Positions 1 through 7,653 of a stretch of DNA of 27,833 bases are shown here, one piece after another. Source of the DNA: Methanoregula sp. UBA276 (GTDB lineage Archaea > Halobacteriota > Methanomicrobia > Methanomicrobiales > Methanospirillaceae); NCBI GenBank assembly GCA_002508495.1, contig DANA01000059.1, positions 1-27,833 on the forward strand, read 5' to 3'. Position numbers and translations under genes: made by a program. Each line of letters starts with the position of its first letter. Within the stretch, counting starts at the first letter, position 1. The notes under the pieces are model-generated. The model was not told where the DNA came from. It saw only the letters and a program-made list of their open reading frames with translations, and searched no databases.

Positions 1-88
1 TCGGGGTATCCAGACCGGACAGGCAGCCGGCAGTAAGGAGCAGGAGGACGAGGACCGAAAGGAGCAGGGACGAACGCACAGGGGTCAT
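1..88 (-). CDS. Lipoprotein, N-terminal fragment (cut by window edge)
   Basis: Only the first 29 codons lie in the window. The start ATG is at 88 on the minus strand. The visible part is a lipoprotein signal peptide: a short basic start (Arg5), a long Leu/Val-rich hydrophobic core, and a lipobox LTAGC with Cys22 as the expected lipidated residue. The mature protein would therefore be anchored to the outer face of the cell membrane. Function cannot be told from this piece. A TATA-like stretch (minus strand, about 107-118) lies 20-30 bp upstream of the start. Confidence 0.6.
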   Translation of the reverse strand, partial: MTPVRSSLLLSVLVLLLLTAGCLSGLDTP

Positions 89-182
89 GGCACGGGAACA
101 ACGAATGCTAAAATAACGTTGGTCTCCTGCAATTAAAAGGCCAGCGGGATCCCGTGCGGGATGCACCACCCTGCCCGGCACC

Positions 183-923
183 TCACAGAACCAACGTTCC
201 GGTCACGAGCCCGAGCAGCAGGATGATGACCGGCTGGTGGATGAGGTAGATGACCAGCGAGTGCCGGCCAAGGAACGAGAGCGGGGCAACCAGACGGTCC
301 GGCACGGGCGGGATCCGGAACTGCCGCTTTCCACCTGCGTACAGGACCGACCCGAGCCCAAGACCGATCAGGACCACCCCAAGCCACGGGAAGATCGGGG
401 TGTAATCAACCGACGCAAAACCGGGTGGCATGATGCCCAGCGGCAGCAGGAACGCCGGCCCGGTCGTGCCGGCGATTGCCCAGCCGGAGAGGACAAAAAC
501 CGCACCGATGATGAGGTTCCACCGGTCAAAGCGGAAGAAGAGCGGCGAGAGGAGAATCGAGATCCCAATCAGGTGCAGGATCCCAAAGACGACGAAGTTC
601 TGCGGGAGGTAAAGCCAGGTCGCAAGCGTTACGAGGAGACCCAGCGCGAAGATCCCCGCACCGCGCCGGAGGAACTTCCCTGCCGGCAAAACGCCGCCCG
701 CACCGCGTGCAGCCCGGGCCCGGCTTACGACAAGCGAGATCCCGACAATGAGGAGGAAGAGCGATGCGGTAGCATAGGCAAAATACCGCCAGGGGCCGCT
801 CAAAGCATCGACCGGGGCGATGCCCAGAAAACCGAGGTCGAAGACCGTGTGGTACACGACCATCATGAGGATCGCAACCCCGCGGGCACCATCGATCTCA
901 AAAAGGCGCGACCCCTCCTTCAT
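183..923 (-). CDS. DUF1624 / heparan-alpha-glucosaminide N-acetyltransferase-like membrane protein
   Basis: This 246-aa multi-pass membrane protein resembles the HGSNAT catalytic-domain family (DUF1624). The N-terminus has the family signature: a short cytoplasmic start, then IDGARGVAI and MMVVYH with His25 at the first membrane segment. Six to seven hydrophobic segments follow, and the last carries the H-Q-P signature (IYLIHQP). Relatives are thought to move acyl groups across the membrane to sugars, but the substrate in archaea is unknown. The start at 923 is chosen because it gives the usual family N-terminus; no strong ribosome site is visible. It is divergent from the methanogenesis marker 8 gene, and both promoters must lie in 924-1026. 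Confidence 0.8.
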   Translation of the reverse strand: MKEGSRLFEIDGARGVAILMMVVYHTVFDLGFLGIAPVDALSGPWRYFAYATASLFLLIVGISLVVSRARAARGAGGVLPAGKFLRRGAGIFALGLLVTLATWLYLPQNFVVFGILHLIGISILLSPLFFRFDRWNLIIGAVFVLSGWAIAGTTGPAFLLPLGIMPPGFASVDYTPIFPWLGVVLIGLGLGSVLYAGGKRQFRIPPVPDRLVAPLSFLGRHSLVIYLIHQPVIILLLGLVTGTLVL

Positions 924-1026
924 GCACCATCATGTACCCCGGGGCGGGATATGCATAACGGAAACGATCCTGCCGTAACGATAGTATCATTAAAAACCAG
1001 CCCGGATAGTTTCATAGAAAGGTATC

Positions 1027-1884
1027 ATGGCACAGAAAGACGAGCACATCATCGAAGCAATAGGCCGGTGCCGGATCGTGATCCGTGACGGGAAGGTCGC
1101 GGAGGTTGGCGAGGCGATCATCAAGGACTGCCCGCTCGCACAACGCTTTGCCCACCCGGTTCCCGATATCACGAAAGAATCGGTGAAAGCCAACATAGAA
1201 CACCGGATCAAGGCGTTTGGCATGTGCACCCCGGCGCGGGAGGTGCTGGACAACCGGGAGTTCGTGGGTTTTGGCGCGTCCGAGATTTTGAGTTTCGGCC
1301 TTTTTGCGGGCATGGTCGATGCCGTCGTTCTTGCCAGCGATGGTGCCGGGACGGTCATTGCCACACAACCCGCGCTCGTGCAGGGGATTGGCGGGCGGAT
1401 GTCGGGACTCGTCGCCACCTGCCCGTATCCCGAAGTGATTGCCCGCATCGAAGAGAACGGCGGAGTCGTGCTGGACCGGGACCATGCCGCCATGGACGCA
1501 CCAGCCGGTGTTGCGCTTGCGGTAGAGAGAGGGTTCCGGAAGATCGCTGTCACCGTTGCCCGTCCCGGGGATGCCACGGCCGTCCGCAGGATCCATCCTG
1601 CCACGTTCATCTTCGGCGTCCATGGTACCGGTCTTGACAACGCCGAATCTGCTGAGCTCGTCACTTCCTGCGATCTCGTCACCAGTTGTGCTTCGCAGGC
1701 AATCCGGGACGCGGTTATCGGACGAGCGCTTCTCCAGGCCGGCACCGCGATCCCGATCTTTGCAATGACGCCGGCCGGAAAGGAACTGATCATCGAAAAG
1801 ATCCGCCGGAGCAGTGACCCGGTCCTGGTCAAGCCAACCAAACTCCCGTCCCTTGCCGGCCAGCAGCCGGACCCGCTGGTCTGA
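1027..1884 (+). CDS. Methanogenesis marker protein 8 (DUF2099)
   Basis: This 285-aa protein matches the DUF2099 / methanogenesis marker 8 family, which is found almost only in methanogens and whose biochemical role is not established. Recognisable features are the N-terminal HIIEAIGRCRIVIRDGKV, the central KAFGMCTPAREV, the DGAGTV segment, and QGIGGRMSGLVATCPYPEV. Later cysteines lie in the VTSCDLVTSCAS segment. The start ATG follows AAAGGT at a 3-nt distance, and a TATA-like ATTAAAAA lies about 30 bp upstream. It appears to be transcribed alone. Family identification is from memory of conserved segments; the function is unknown. Confidence 0.85.
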   Translation: MAQKDEHIIEAIGRCRIVIRDGKVAEVGEAIIKDCPLAQRFAHPVPDITKESVKANIEHRIKAFGMCTPAREVLDNREFVGFGASEILSFGLFAGMVDAVVLASDGAGTVIATQPALVQGIGGRMSGLVATCPYPEVIARIEENGGVVLDRDHAAMDAPAGVALAVERGFRKIAVTVARPGDATAVRRIHPATFIFGVHGTGLDNAESAELVTSCDLVTSCASQAIRDAVIGRALLQAGTAIPIFAMTPAGKELIIEKIRRSSDPVLVKPTKLPSLAGQQPDPLV

Positions 1885-1976
1885 CGATTTTCCTTATGCA
1901 CCAAAGAAAAGGTCTTTAATCAGCTGTGCTGAAGTGAGATAGAGTTGAGACAATTTTTTACCGGTCCTGATGCCCG

Positions 1977-3656
1977 ATGATTACCGTTCTCTATGTCGAT
2001 GATGAGCCCGACCTTCTCGACCTGGGCAAAGCGTTCCTGGAGATGCATGGCACGTTCTCGGTCACGACTGCAGAATCCGGTATGTCGGGCCTCGATCTGG
2101 TCAGCCGCCGGCCCTTCGATGCCATTATCTCAGATTTTCTGATGCCGGATATGAACGGGATCACGTTTTTGCGGGAGGTCCGGAAGAGCTCGGACATCCC
2201 GTTCATCCTCTTTACCGGCAAAGGCCGGGAGGAGGTGGTCATCGATGCCATCAACAGCGGTGCTGACTTCTATCTCCAGAAAGGCGGGGACCCAACCTCC
2301 CAGTTTGCCGAGCTCGGCCACAAGATCCAGCAGGCAGTGTCCCGGAGAAATGCCGAGAACGCGCTTCACACACGGCTTACCGTTATCCGCCGGGCCTCCC
2401 TCATCTCCTCGCAGTTCATCCAGCTCGCCCCGGACCAGGTTGACAACGCCATCAATGAGCTCCTTGCTACCATCGGCACGCAATTCGGTGCTGAACGCTG
2501 CTCGGTGGCCCATGTGACCGGAAATTCCGGTGAGATTCTCTGGTCCCATGAATGGACCGACAAAAATGTCCCGTCCAAACAAGAAGCGATGAGGGCTGTC
2601 GATCTTGGGGGTTTTTCCCGGATCGTGGAACGAATCAAATCATGCGAAGCGGAGATTGTCCCGGACGTATCCGCCCTTCCCCGGGCAACCGGGGATGACC
2701 AAAAGCTCCGGGAATTTTTGGAATCGCTGGGGATCCGGTCATTCGTCCTCATCCCTCTCCGGGCCGGCCCTTCGGTTATCGGTGCCCTGGGCATCTCGAC
2801 GCTGTCAAAGGAGGTTTCCTGGCCCGAAGAGGACATCGATATTCTGAAAATTTACGGCCAGATCATTGCCGGTGCCCTTGCCCGCCGGGCCGCTGACCGG
2901 GTGATCCATGATTCCGAAGCCCTGTACCGTACGGTCTTTGAATCGACCGGCACCGCGATGATGATCCTTGAGGAGGACAAGACAGTTGCCGTGGTCAACC
3001 GGGAGTTTGAACGGATCTCGGGATATACCCGGGAGGAGGTCTGCGGCAGGATACCGTGGACACGGTTCGTGTCCCCCGGGGATGTCGAGCGCATGAAACA
3101 GTACCATGTCCTGCGCCGGGCCAGTCCGGATAAGGTCCCGGTAAACTACGAGTTCCTGTTTCTTGCGCGGGACGGCCATAAAATCAGCACCTACATCACG
3201 GTCGAGATGATACCGGGAACGAAACGGAGCGTTGTCTCGCTCATCGATGTGTCGGGCGAGAAAGCTGCCCAGCAGGAAGTTTTTGAGTCTGAAGAGAAGT
3301 TCCGCAGTCTCGCCGAGTCCCTTGCCGAGGGGATCTACATGATCCAGGATAACCGCTTCATCTACGTGAACCCGGCTTTTGCCCGTATGTTCGGCTCTAC
3401 GGTTGAAAAAATCCGTGCCATCCCCGATTTCACCGGCATTTTTGTAGCGGAAGACCACCAGCGGATACGCGACTCTGTTGCTGAACGACTGGCAGGGCTC
3501 AAAGATTCTGCCCGGTATTCCGCCCGGGGCATCCGATCCGACGGGACCGTTTTTTCCCTGGGTATTCACGGTTCCAAGACCCGCTACCAGGGCAAACCAG
3601 CCATCATCGGCACGGTAACGCTGGAAGGGGACGCCTGCCCACGCCAGCCGGAATAA
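1977..3656 (+). CDS. Response regulator with GAF and two PAS domains, no kinase domain
   Basis: This 559-aa soluble signalling protein starts with a CheY-like receiver (residues 1-120; acidic pair Asp8-Asp9, phospho-acceptor Asp53 in SDFLMPDMNG, FT and YLQKGG near residues 80-103). A GAF domain follows (about 150-300), then PAS domains at about 318-425 and 440-550. The protein ends soon after the second PAS domain, so it has no histidine kinase core and no DNA-binding domain. It may pass its signal by protein contacts, a layout common in Methanomicrobiales two-component systems. No partner kinase is adjacent. A TATA-like CTTTAATC lies about 60 bp upstream of the start. Confidence 0.85.
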   Translation: MITVLYVDDEPDLLDLGKAFLEMHGTFSVTTAESGMSGLDLVSRRPFDAIISDFLMPDMNGITFLREVRKSSDIPFILFTGKGREEVVIDAINSGADFYLQKGGDPTSQFAELGHKIQQAVSRRNAENALHTRLTVIRRASLISSQFIQLAPDQVDNAINELLATIGTQFGAERCSVAHVTGNSGEILWSHEWTDKNVPSKQEAMRAVDLGGFSRIVERIKSCEAEIVPDVSALPRATGDDQKLREFLESLGIRSFVLIPLRAGPSVIGALGISTLSKEVSWPEEDIDILKIYGQIIAGALARRAADRVIHDSEALYRTVFESTGTAMMILEEDKTVAVVNREFERISGYTREEVCGRIPWTRFVSPGDVERMKQYHVLRRASPDKVPVNYEFLFLARDGHKISTYITVEMIPGTKRSVVSLIDVSGEKAAQQEVFESEEKFRSLAESLAEGIYMIQDNRFIYVNPAFARMFGSTVEKIRAIPDFTGIFVAEDHQRIRDSVAERLAGLKDSARYSARGIRSDGTVFSLGIHGSKTRYQGKPAIIGTVTLEGDACPRQPE

Positions 3657-3749
3657 CCTTTTGCTCCCCGTGTACCATGCGAGATTTTTAATACTACCTG
3701 TCGTAATCTACAATCAGGAGATGAACGGTATCTCCCGAGGTTATTTGTT

Positions 3750-4067
3750 ATGGCAGGACCCCAAGGGTTTATTCAAGAGTTTTCCGAATTTCTGAAAAAA
3801 TACCAGGTCATCGGCCTTGCTGTCGCCTTCATCATCGGTGCAGCGGCAACAAAACTGGTAACTGCAACGGTCAACGACATCATCATGCCGATCATTGCCG
3901 TATTGGTACCGGGTGGCGACTGGCGGGCATCGGTGCTCGATGTCGGCCCAATCCAGTTCATGGTCGGGGACTTTGTCGGCAATGTCATCGACTTTGTCAT
4001 CATCGCCCTGGTCATCTTCCTGATCGTGAAATTGATCATTAAGGGCGATACATCCCAAAAGGTCTGA
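3750..4067 (+). CDS. mscL: Large-conductance mechanosensitive channel MscL
   Basis: This 105-aa channel protein opens under membrane tension and releases solutes during osmotic down-shock. The N-terminus has the family pattern: an amphipathic helix (FIQEFSEFLKKYQVIGLAVAF), then the pore helix GLAVAFIIGAAATKLV with small residues lining the gate, and VNDIIMPII. After a periplasmic loop, the second membrane helix is at about 73-97 and a charged C-terminus begins KLIIKG. It is somewhat shorter than the bacterial protein (about 136 aa), mainly because the C-terminal bundle is missing. The start ATG follows GAGG at about 9 nt, and TTTTTAATAC near 3685 is a good TATA box. Confidence 0.93.
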   Translation: MAGPQGFIQEFSEFLKKYQVIGLAVAFIIGAAATKLVTATVNDIIMPIIAVLVPGGDWRASVLDVGPIQFMVGDFVGNVIDFVIIALVIFLIVKLIIKGDTSQKV

Positions 4068-4068
4068 T

Positions 4069-4083
4069 CTTTTCCCTTTTTTT
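4069..4083 (+). terminator. T-run terminator after mscL
   Basis: Immediately after the mscL stop codon comes CTTTTCCCTTTTTTT, ending in seven Ts (4077-4083). Archaeal RNA polymerase ends transcription at such T-runs without a hairpin. Confidence 0.5.
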
Positions 4084-4369
4084 CGTGAATTTCTTCCCCC
4101 TCCCTGCATCGCCATCCCCTGCACACATCACGTTCCCGCTCCTGCACCGGGCCGGGCGGAAAACAAATGGAATGCAAGCCGTCTCCCAAATTGCACCATT
4201 TTCACACCTGATAGGAAACGCAAAACCTGCTGGATTGGGATTCACCGCGAGCAAAGCCTTCCTGAACCGGGACGGTGAAACCGGTTGCTGGTCCGAAACG
4301 CCCGGCCCTGACCAATTTCTTTATGCTCCGCAAAGGAGAATGAAAAGAGGAATACCGGAGCCCGCGGCC

Positions 4370-5935
4370 ATGCTGCTGCCAGGCTCCGTGTTGGATACCA
4401 TGAACCAGCTGACCCGACTCTTCTCTCTCTGCATCATAGTCCTCTGCGGGTTCCTGCCCGCAGCATGCTGTGCGGAGCTGTCCAATGCCGACAATGACGG
4501 TTTCATTGTCGTGACCAACCCGCCGCCCACCGCGGAATTTTTCACCAGCACCCCGTTTGGCGCCGGGCCGCTGATGGTGAGTTTTTACACCTCAGCCGCT
4601 GGCGAAGGACCGATGACCTACCGGTGGGACTTTGGTGACGGGGCCACGTCTGACCGGCAGAACCCGACGCATACCTACACCGCGGACGGTGACTACACGG
4701 TCAGCCTCACGGTGACTACCCCGTATGGCACCACCACCACCACGATGCCGTCCTTCATCAGCGTTGGTGACCCGCCGGTCACGGAGTTCTCTGCACACCC
4801 GGTTGACGGGCCGTTCCCGCTCGTGGTCCAATTCCTTGATGCATCGGCCGGCAGGCCCACGGCATGGAACTGGAACTTTGGCGATGGCGAAAGTTCAACC
4901 GAACAGAACACCGTCCATACCTACGCTGCACCCGGCCGGTATTTTGTCACGCTGCGCGTGAGCAACACGTTCGGCAGCGACGGGCTGACAAAGTCCGATT
5001 ACATCACGGTCACCGAACCGTTGCCGGAAGGAGTTGTGGTGCCTGGCACCGTAACCACCGGGCCGCAGAACGCCGGCGGATTTTTTGGGCTCGTGCAGGT
5101 GGCGCGGGGAACGATGGCAAAGAACCTGCCGACTTCCGACTTGATCCCGCCGCAGTTCATGGCCCTTGCTGCCGTGCTGACCAGCATTGTTGTGCTCCTC
5201 ATCCAGTTCCTTGTCGCGAACATCGCCGTGCTCGCGCAGGCGGCGTTCAAGGCAGCACGGTTCCTTGCGGAACTGGGCGGCGAGCATCTTGTCGGGGTGA
5301 TCGATGAGAAAGAGCGGGCAGCCCGGAGGATTACCATCCGGAAGCTCGAACCGCAGCTGCTCGGGCTCTCGTCAACCGAGATCCTGGTCATTGAGGGAGC
5401 GGTCGTGGTGGTTGCCCTTGCCTTCCTGCTCGCGGACCGGGCGGCACTGACCCTTGAGATGGTCCTCATCTATATCGCGGTAGGAGCAGTCTCGGTGGTG
5501 CTCCACGACCTTGCGCACCGGATCATGGCCTCGCGCCATGGCGAGGATGCCGATACCCGCTTCTGGGGACTTGGGACCATCATCATGTTCCTCACCGCGT
5601 GGCTCTTTGGCAACGCGTTCGGCCAGCCCTACCGCAACCTGGTGAACCGGGGCGATGATTTTGACCCGCGGCGGGCGGGCATCGAGATGGTTGCCGGCCC
5701 GGCGGTCAGCATCGTCCTCACGTTCGTGTTCCTCGCTATGGTGATGCTGGGCGGAATTTGGGCGATAGCGGGCGGTGTTGGTTTTACCATCAATCTCATC
5801 ATGGCAGTCTACAGCCTCATGCCGATCCGGACCATGGACGGCCTTGAGATCTGGCACTGGAACCGGGGGCTGTACCTTGCGCTCTTCATCCCGATGCTCA
5901 TCTTCTACTTCTACACGTTCATGGTGCTGGCGTAA
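4370..5935 (+). CDS. PKD-domain surface protein fused to a site-2-protease-like membrane domain
   Basis: This 521-aa protein has a signal peptide (hydrophobic core LCIIVLCGFLPAACCA), then two PKD domains, each with the WxFGDG signature (YRWDFGDG and WNWNFGDG) and a closing HTYxxxGxYxVxL strand. A linker and about six membrane segments follow. The membrane part resembles an M50 site-2 protease: HDLAH (His379, Asp380, His383), then a GPAVSIVLTF segment, then NLIMAVYSLMPI followed by MDG (Asp490). These correspond to the family's HExxH and N-x(n)-P-x(n)-DG zinc sites, but Asp replaces the catalytic Glu. Three starts are in frame (4340, 4370, 4400). The choice of 4370 rests on GGAG ten bases upstream and a TATA-like CTTTATGC near 4320. 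The protease role is inferred. Confidence 0.75.
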   Translation: MLLPGSVLDTMNQLTRLFSLCIIVLCGFLPAACCAELSNADNDGFIVVTNPPPTAEFFTSTPFGAGPLMVSFYTSAAGEGPMTYRWDFGDGATSDRQNPTHTYTADGDYTVSLTVTTPYGTTTTTMPSFISVGDPPVTEFSAHPVDGPFPLVVQFLDASAGRPTAWNWNFGDGESSTEQNTVHTYAAPGRYFVTLRVSNTFGSDGLTKSDYITVTEPLPEGVVVPGTVTTGPQNAGGFFGLVQVARGTMAKNLPTSDLIPPQFMALAAVLTSIVVLLIQFLVANIAVLAQAAFKAARFLAELGGEHLVGVIDEKERAARRITIRKLEPQLLGLSSTEILVIEGAVVVVALAFLLADRAALTLEMVLIYIAVGAVSVVLHDLAHRIMASRHGEDADTRFWGLGTIIMFLTAWLFGNAFGQPYRNLVNRGDDFDPRRAGIEMVAGPAVSIVLTFVFLAMVMLGGIWAIAGGVGFTINLIMAVYSLMPIRTMDGLEIWHWNRGLYLALFIPMLIFYFYTFMVLA

Positions 5936-5941
5936 GACGAG

Positions 5942-5961
5942 GAGAATTTCTTTTCATTTTT
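5942..5961 (+). terminator. T-rich terminator after the PKD protein gene
   Basis: A T-rich stretch (TTTCTTTTCATTTTTT) begins about eight bases after the stop codon, as expected for an archaeal terminator. No protein partner gene follows in the next 400 bp. Confidence 0.4.
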
Positions 5962-6342
5962 TGGAAGTCGCCAATGAAACCATGATAGTGTTTTACCGGG
6001 TTTTTTTCATTTCGTGTACGGGAACCATTTGATGGCGGGTTTTTTTTTGTAAACGCTTTTGGGGCTGACGCCCCGGCCCGGCATATCCCCGCCGTTGGAG
6101 AAAGTTCCCTCAACGCCATAGACCCCCACCCCATGATGCCCCCCGGTTCGTTTTGCCTGCCCCTGCCTGATATTGATGGAAACCGCCTGCTGTAGCGTTG
6201 CAGTGCGTGGATATTTCCTGGCATGCAACGGGCTATAAACCGACGATTCTGGGATGAAATGGTCGTTTTTCGGAAACGCAGGTGCTGTTTTTGCAAACGA
6301 TGTTGTCAAAACATCTTCCGGATCGGGTAATCGGAGGCAGAA
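5962..6342 (+). other. Intergenic region without a supported gene
   Basis: About 380 bp lie between the PKD protein gene and the winged-helix regulator. I see a second T-run near 6001-6008, a run of nine Ts at 6042-6050, and a small perfect hairpin GGGGC-TGAC-GCCCC at 6061-6074. Open frames on the minus strand here show no family resemblance and no clear ribosome site, so none is called. Confidence 0.4.
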
Positions 6343-6402
6343 ATGGCCCCGGATGGATGCAGCCCTTTGGGATTTTCCCGCCTGAAATGGAATGCCAGAT
6401 GA
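6343..6402 (+). CDS. Possible 19-aa upstream peptide coupled to the regulator gene
   Basis: An ATG at 6343 lies five bases after a perfect GGAGG. The frame runs 19 codons and stops with a TGA at 6400-6402 that overlaps the regulator's ATG (6399) as ATGA. The regulator itself has only a weak ribosome site, so this short frame could deliver ribosomes to it by translational coupling. The peptide (beginning MAPDGC) resembles nothing I know. An alternative is that this ribosome site serves nothing and the overlap is chance. Confidence 0.35.
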   Translation: MAPDGCSPLGFSRLKWNAR

Positions 6403-6770
6403 TACATAAGACAATTCAGTTATTCACCGATAAGGAAGAGGAATTTGTCAATCTTCTCCTTGAGATTGGTATGAAGAGAACTGTTGCACGAACCCTGGTC
6501 TTTCTTCTCAACACCAAGGAAGCAACGTCACGGGACATCGAACGAGGGACAGACCTCCGGCAACCGGAAGTCAGCCTTGCAATCAAGTACTTGGCAGAGA
6601 GGGGATGGGTAAATTCCGACGAGATCGCCTCCGACAGGAAAGGCCGCCCGGTACGGAACTATACGCTGGCAATGCCGGTCCCGGATATCATGACCAGCAT
6701 TGAGAAACAGAAAAAAGCCGATGTAACTCATCAGATGGCTCTTGTCAAGAAGATGCAAAAATACGTCTGA
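6399..6770 (+). CDS. Winged-helix transcriptional regulator (copy A)
   Basis: This 123-aa predicted DNA-binding protein has one helix-turn-helix (about residues 25-65: VARTLVFLLNTKEATSRDI, then LRQPEVSLAIKYL as the recognition helix). A wing (GWVNSD to RKGRPVRNYTL) and a C-terminal amphipathic helix that could dimerise follow. It looks like the MarR/TrmB type of archaeal regulator. The gene at 10393 is its paralogue: same length, gap-free alignment, more than half of the residues identical by eye. The start at 6399 is chosen because it matches that copy residue for residue; an upstream ATG at 6387 is also in frame. The ligand and targets are unknown. Confidence 0.8.
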   Translation: MIHKTIQLFTDKEEEFVNLLLEIGMKRTVARTLVFLLNTKEATSRDIERGTDLRQPEVSLAIKYLAERGWVNSDEIASDRKGRPVRNYTLAMPVPDIMTSIEKQKKADVTHQMALVKKMQKYV

Positions 6771-6839
6771 TCGCACTACCCGGGGAACCCCCGGTTTCCC
6801 ACCCTTTGCCGCATTTTCCCTGTTTTTTGCGACCTTCCC

Positions 6840-7110
6840 CGGAAAAACCGGCCTTCATATTGGTGTTCCGGCGGCGTTTTCGGGGTCCGGATGGGGTAAA
6901 TTAAAGGGTCGAAATTAGTGCGGTAAAAATGCCCTTGGTGGTGTTTATACGAGGTGCAATTCTGCCGCATTTTGGCAAACGGAGCGATTATAGGGCCAAT
7001 TTTCCACTGGAAAGAAAAGGGTGCATTTTACGGGGTTTTCTGGTATTGGCCCGGAGGCCAGGGTGGGAAAAGGAGCCCGTATAGGGCTTATTTTTCCTGA
7101 GGGAATTCCC
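6840..7110. repeat. Conserved non-coding segment, copy A (candidate structured RNA or regulatory DNA)
   Basis: This stretch after regulator copy A is repeated at 10850-11100 after regulator copy B. It includes a block of 33 identical bases (6935-6967 against 10925-10957) that contains a TATA-like TTTATAC. Near the end are two small hairpins present in both copies: TGGCC-CGGA-GGCCA at 7047-7060 and GCCC-GTATA-GGGC at 7075-7087. No frame stays open in both copies. It could encode a small RNA, a structured 3' end shared by the convergent genes, or a protein-binding region. Confidence 0.6.
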
Positions 7111-7147
7111 CCCCATTTTGGGAGGTCTTCGACGGGGAAAAATGGGG

Positions 7148-7294
7148 TTATCCCCCCATCCCCGTAATCACCCCAACTACCTGCTGAGCTGTCACCGGGT
7201 CAAGGACCTGAGCCAGGACAAGACCGGCCATCGAGATGAACAGGGTCCAGAACACTTTCTTCACCTGCTCGTTCTTCCCGAATGCCTCGTTCAA
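7148..7294 (-). pseudogene. Truncated copy of the small membrane protein at 11141-11404
   Basis: On the minus strand, 48 codons read out a close match to the C-terminal half of the 87-aa membrane protein of copy B. Both share FGKNEQVKKVFW, MAGLVLAQVL and AQQVVGV, and both end in MG followed by one residue and TAA. Upstream of the match the frame is closed by a TGA at 7298-7300, and the first membrane segment is missing. A TTG at 7294 could still start a short product, but this is most likely a decayed gene. Confidence 0.6.
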
Positions 7295-7300
7295 CCATCA

Positions 7301-7653
7301 TGGCGGGATACATAACGGGAGTTTTACGGCTGATTAAAAATCTGAACGCGAATCGTTCCCGATGAAAATTCAGTTACACGGTTTTGATGGTATCCAAGAA
7401 ATGTTCCATAGAATAATGAAACCACAGGGGGTTTTCATGAAAAGTTATTTATAAACAATGTAATGATTGGTGATCATTCGAATATGCAATCATGATGAGA
7501 GCAGTGCATGTTTATGATTCAATGACTACAAAACACTACAAAATCTGACACCCCCAAATCACCAAACCCCGGTTTCCCCCACCCTGTTCTACCGGACCAA
7601 AAAGGAACAAGATCCACTGCTCCACCTGTCAATAGATCAAGGGAAAATTGATT
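7301..7653 (+). other. Long leader/promoter region of the sensor-kinase operon
   Basis: There is no supported gene in these 350 bp. They hold the probable promoter of the kinase operon (see 7447-7479) and, after it, a leader of about 170 nt with no obvious structure. A possible 18-codon frame at 7491 has no ribosome site and is not called. Confidence 0.4.
7447..7479 (+). promoter_or_regulatory. TATA box with adjacent dyad, kinase operon promoter
   Basis: TTATTTATAAAC at 7447-7458 is a strong archaeal TATA box. Five bases later a perfect inverted repeat AATGAT-TGGTG-ATCATT (7463-7479) covers the expected transcription start region. A regulator bound there would block initiation. The winged-helix genes on either side are candidate binders; this is inference. 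Confidence 0.45.

Noticed and set aside
237..1088. Open frame of 283 codons on the plus strand
   Set aside because: It is antisense to the DUF1624 protein; its composition (Arg, Asp, Glu, Pro) is what a reversed membrane protein gene gives.
6007..6414. Minus-strand frame of 135 codons in the intergenic region
   Set aside because: It overlaps the start of the regulator, has no ribosome site, and no hydrophobic or domain pattern.
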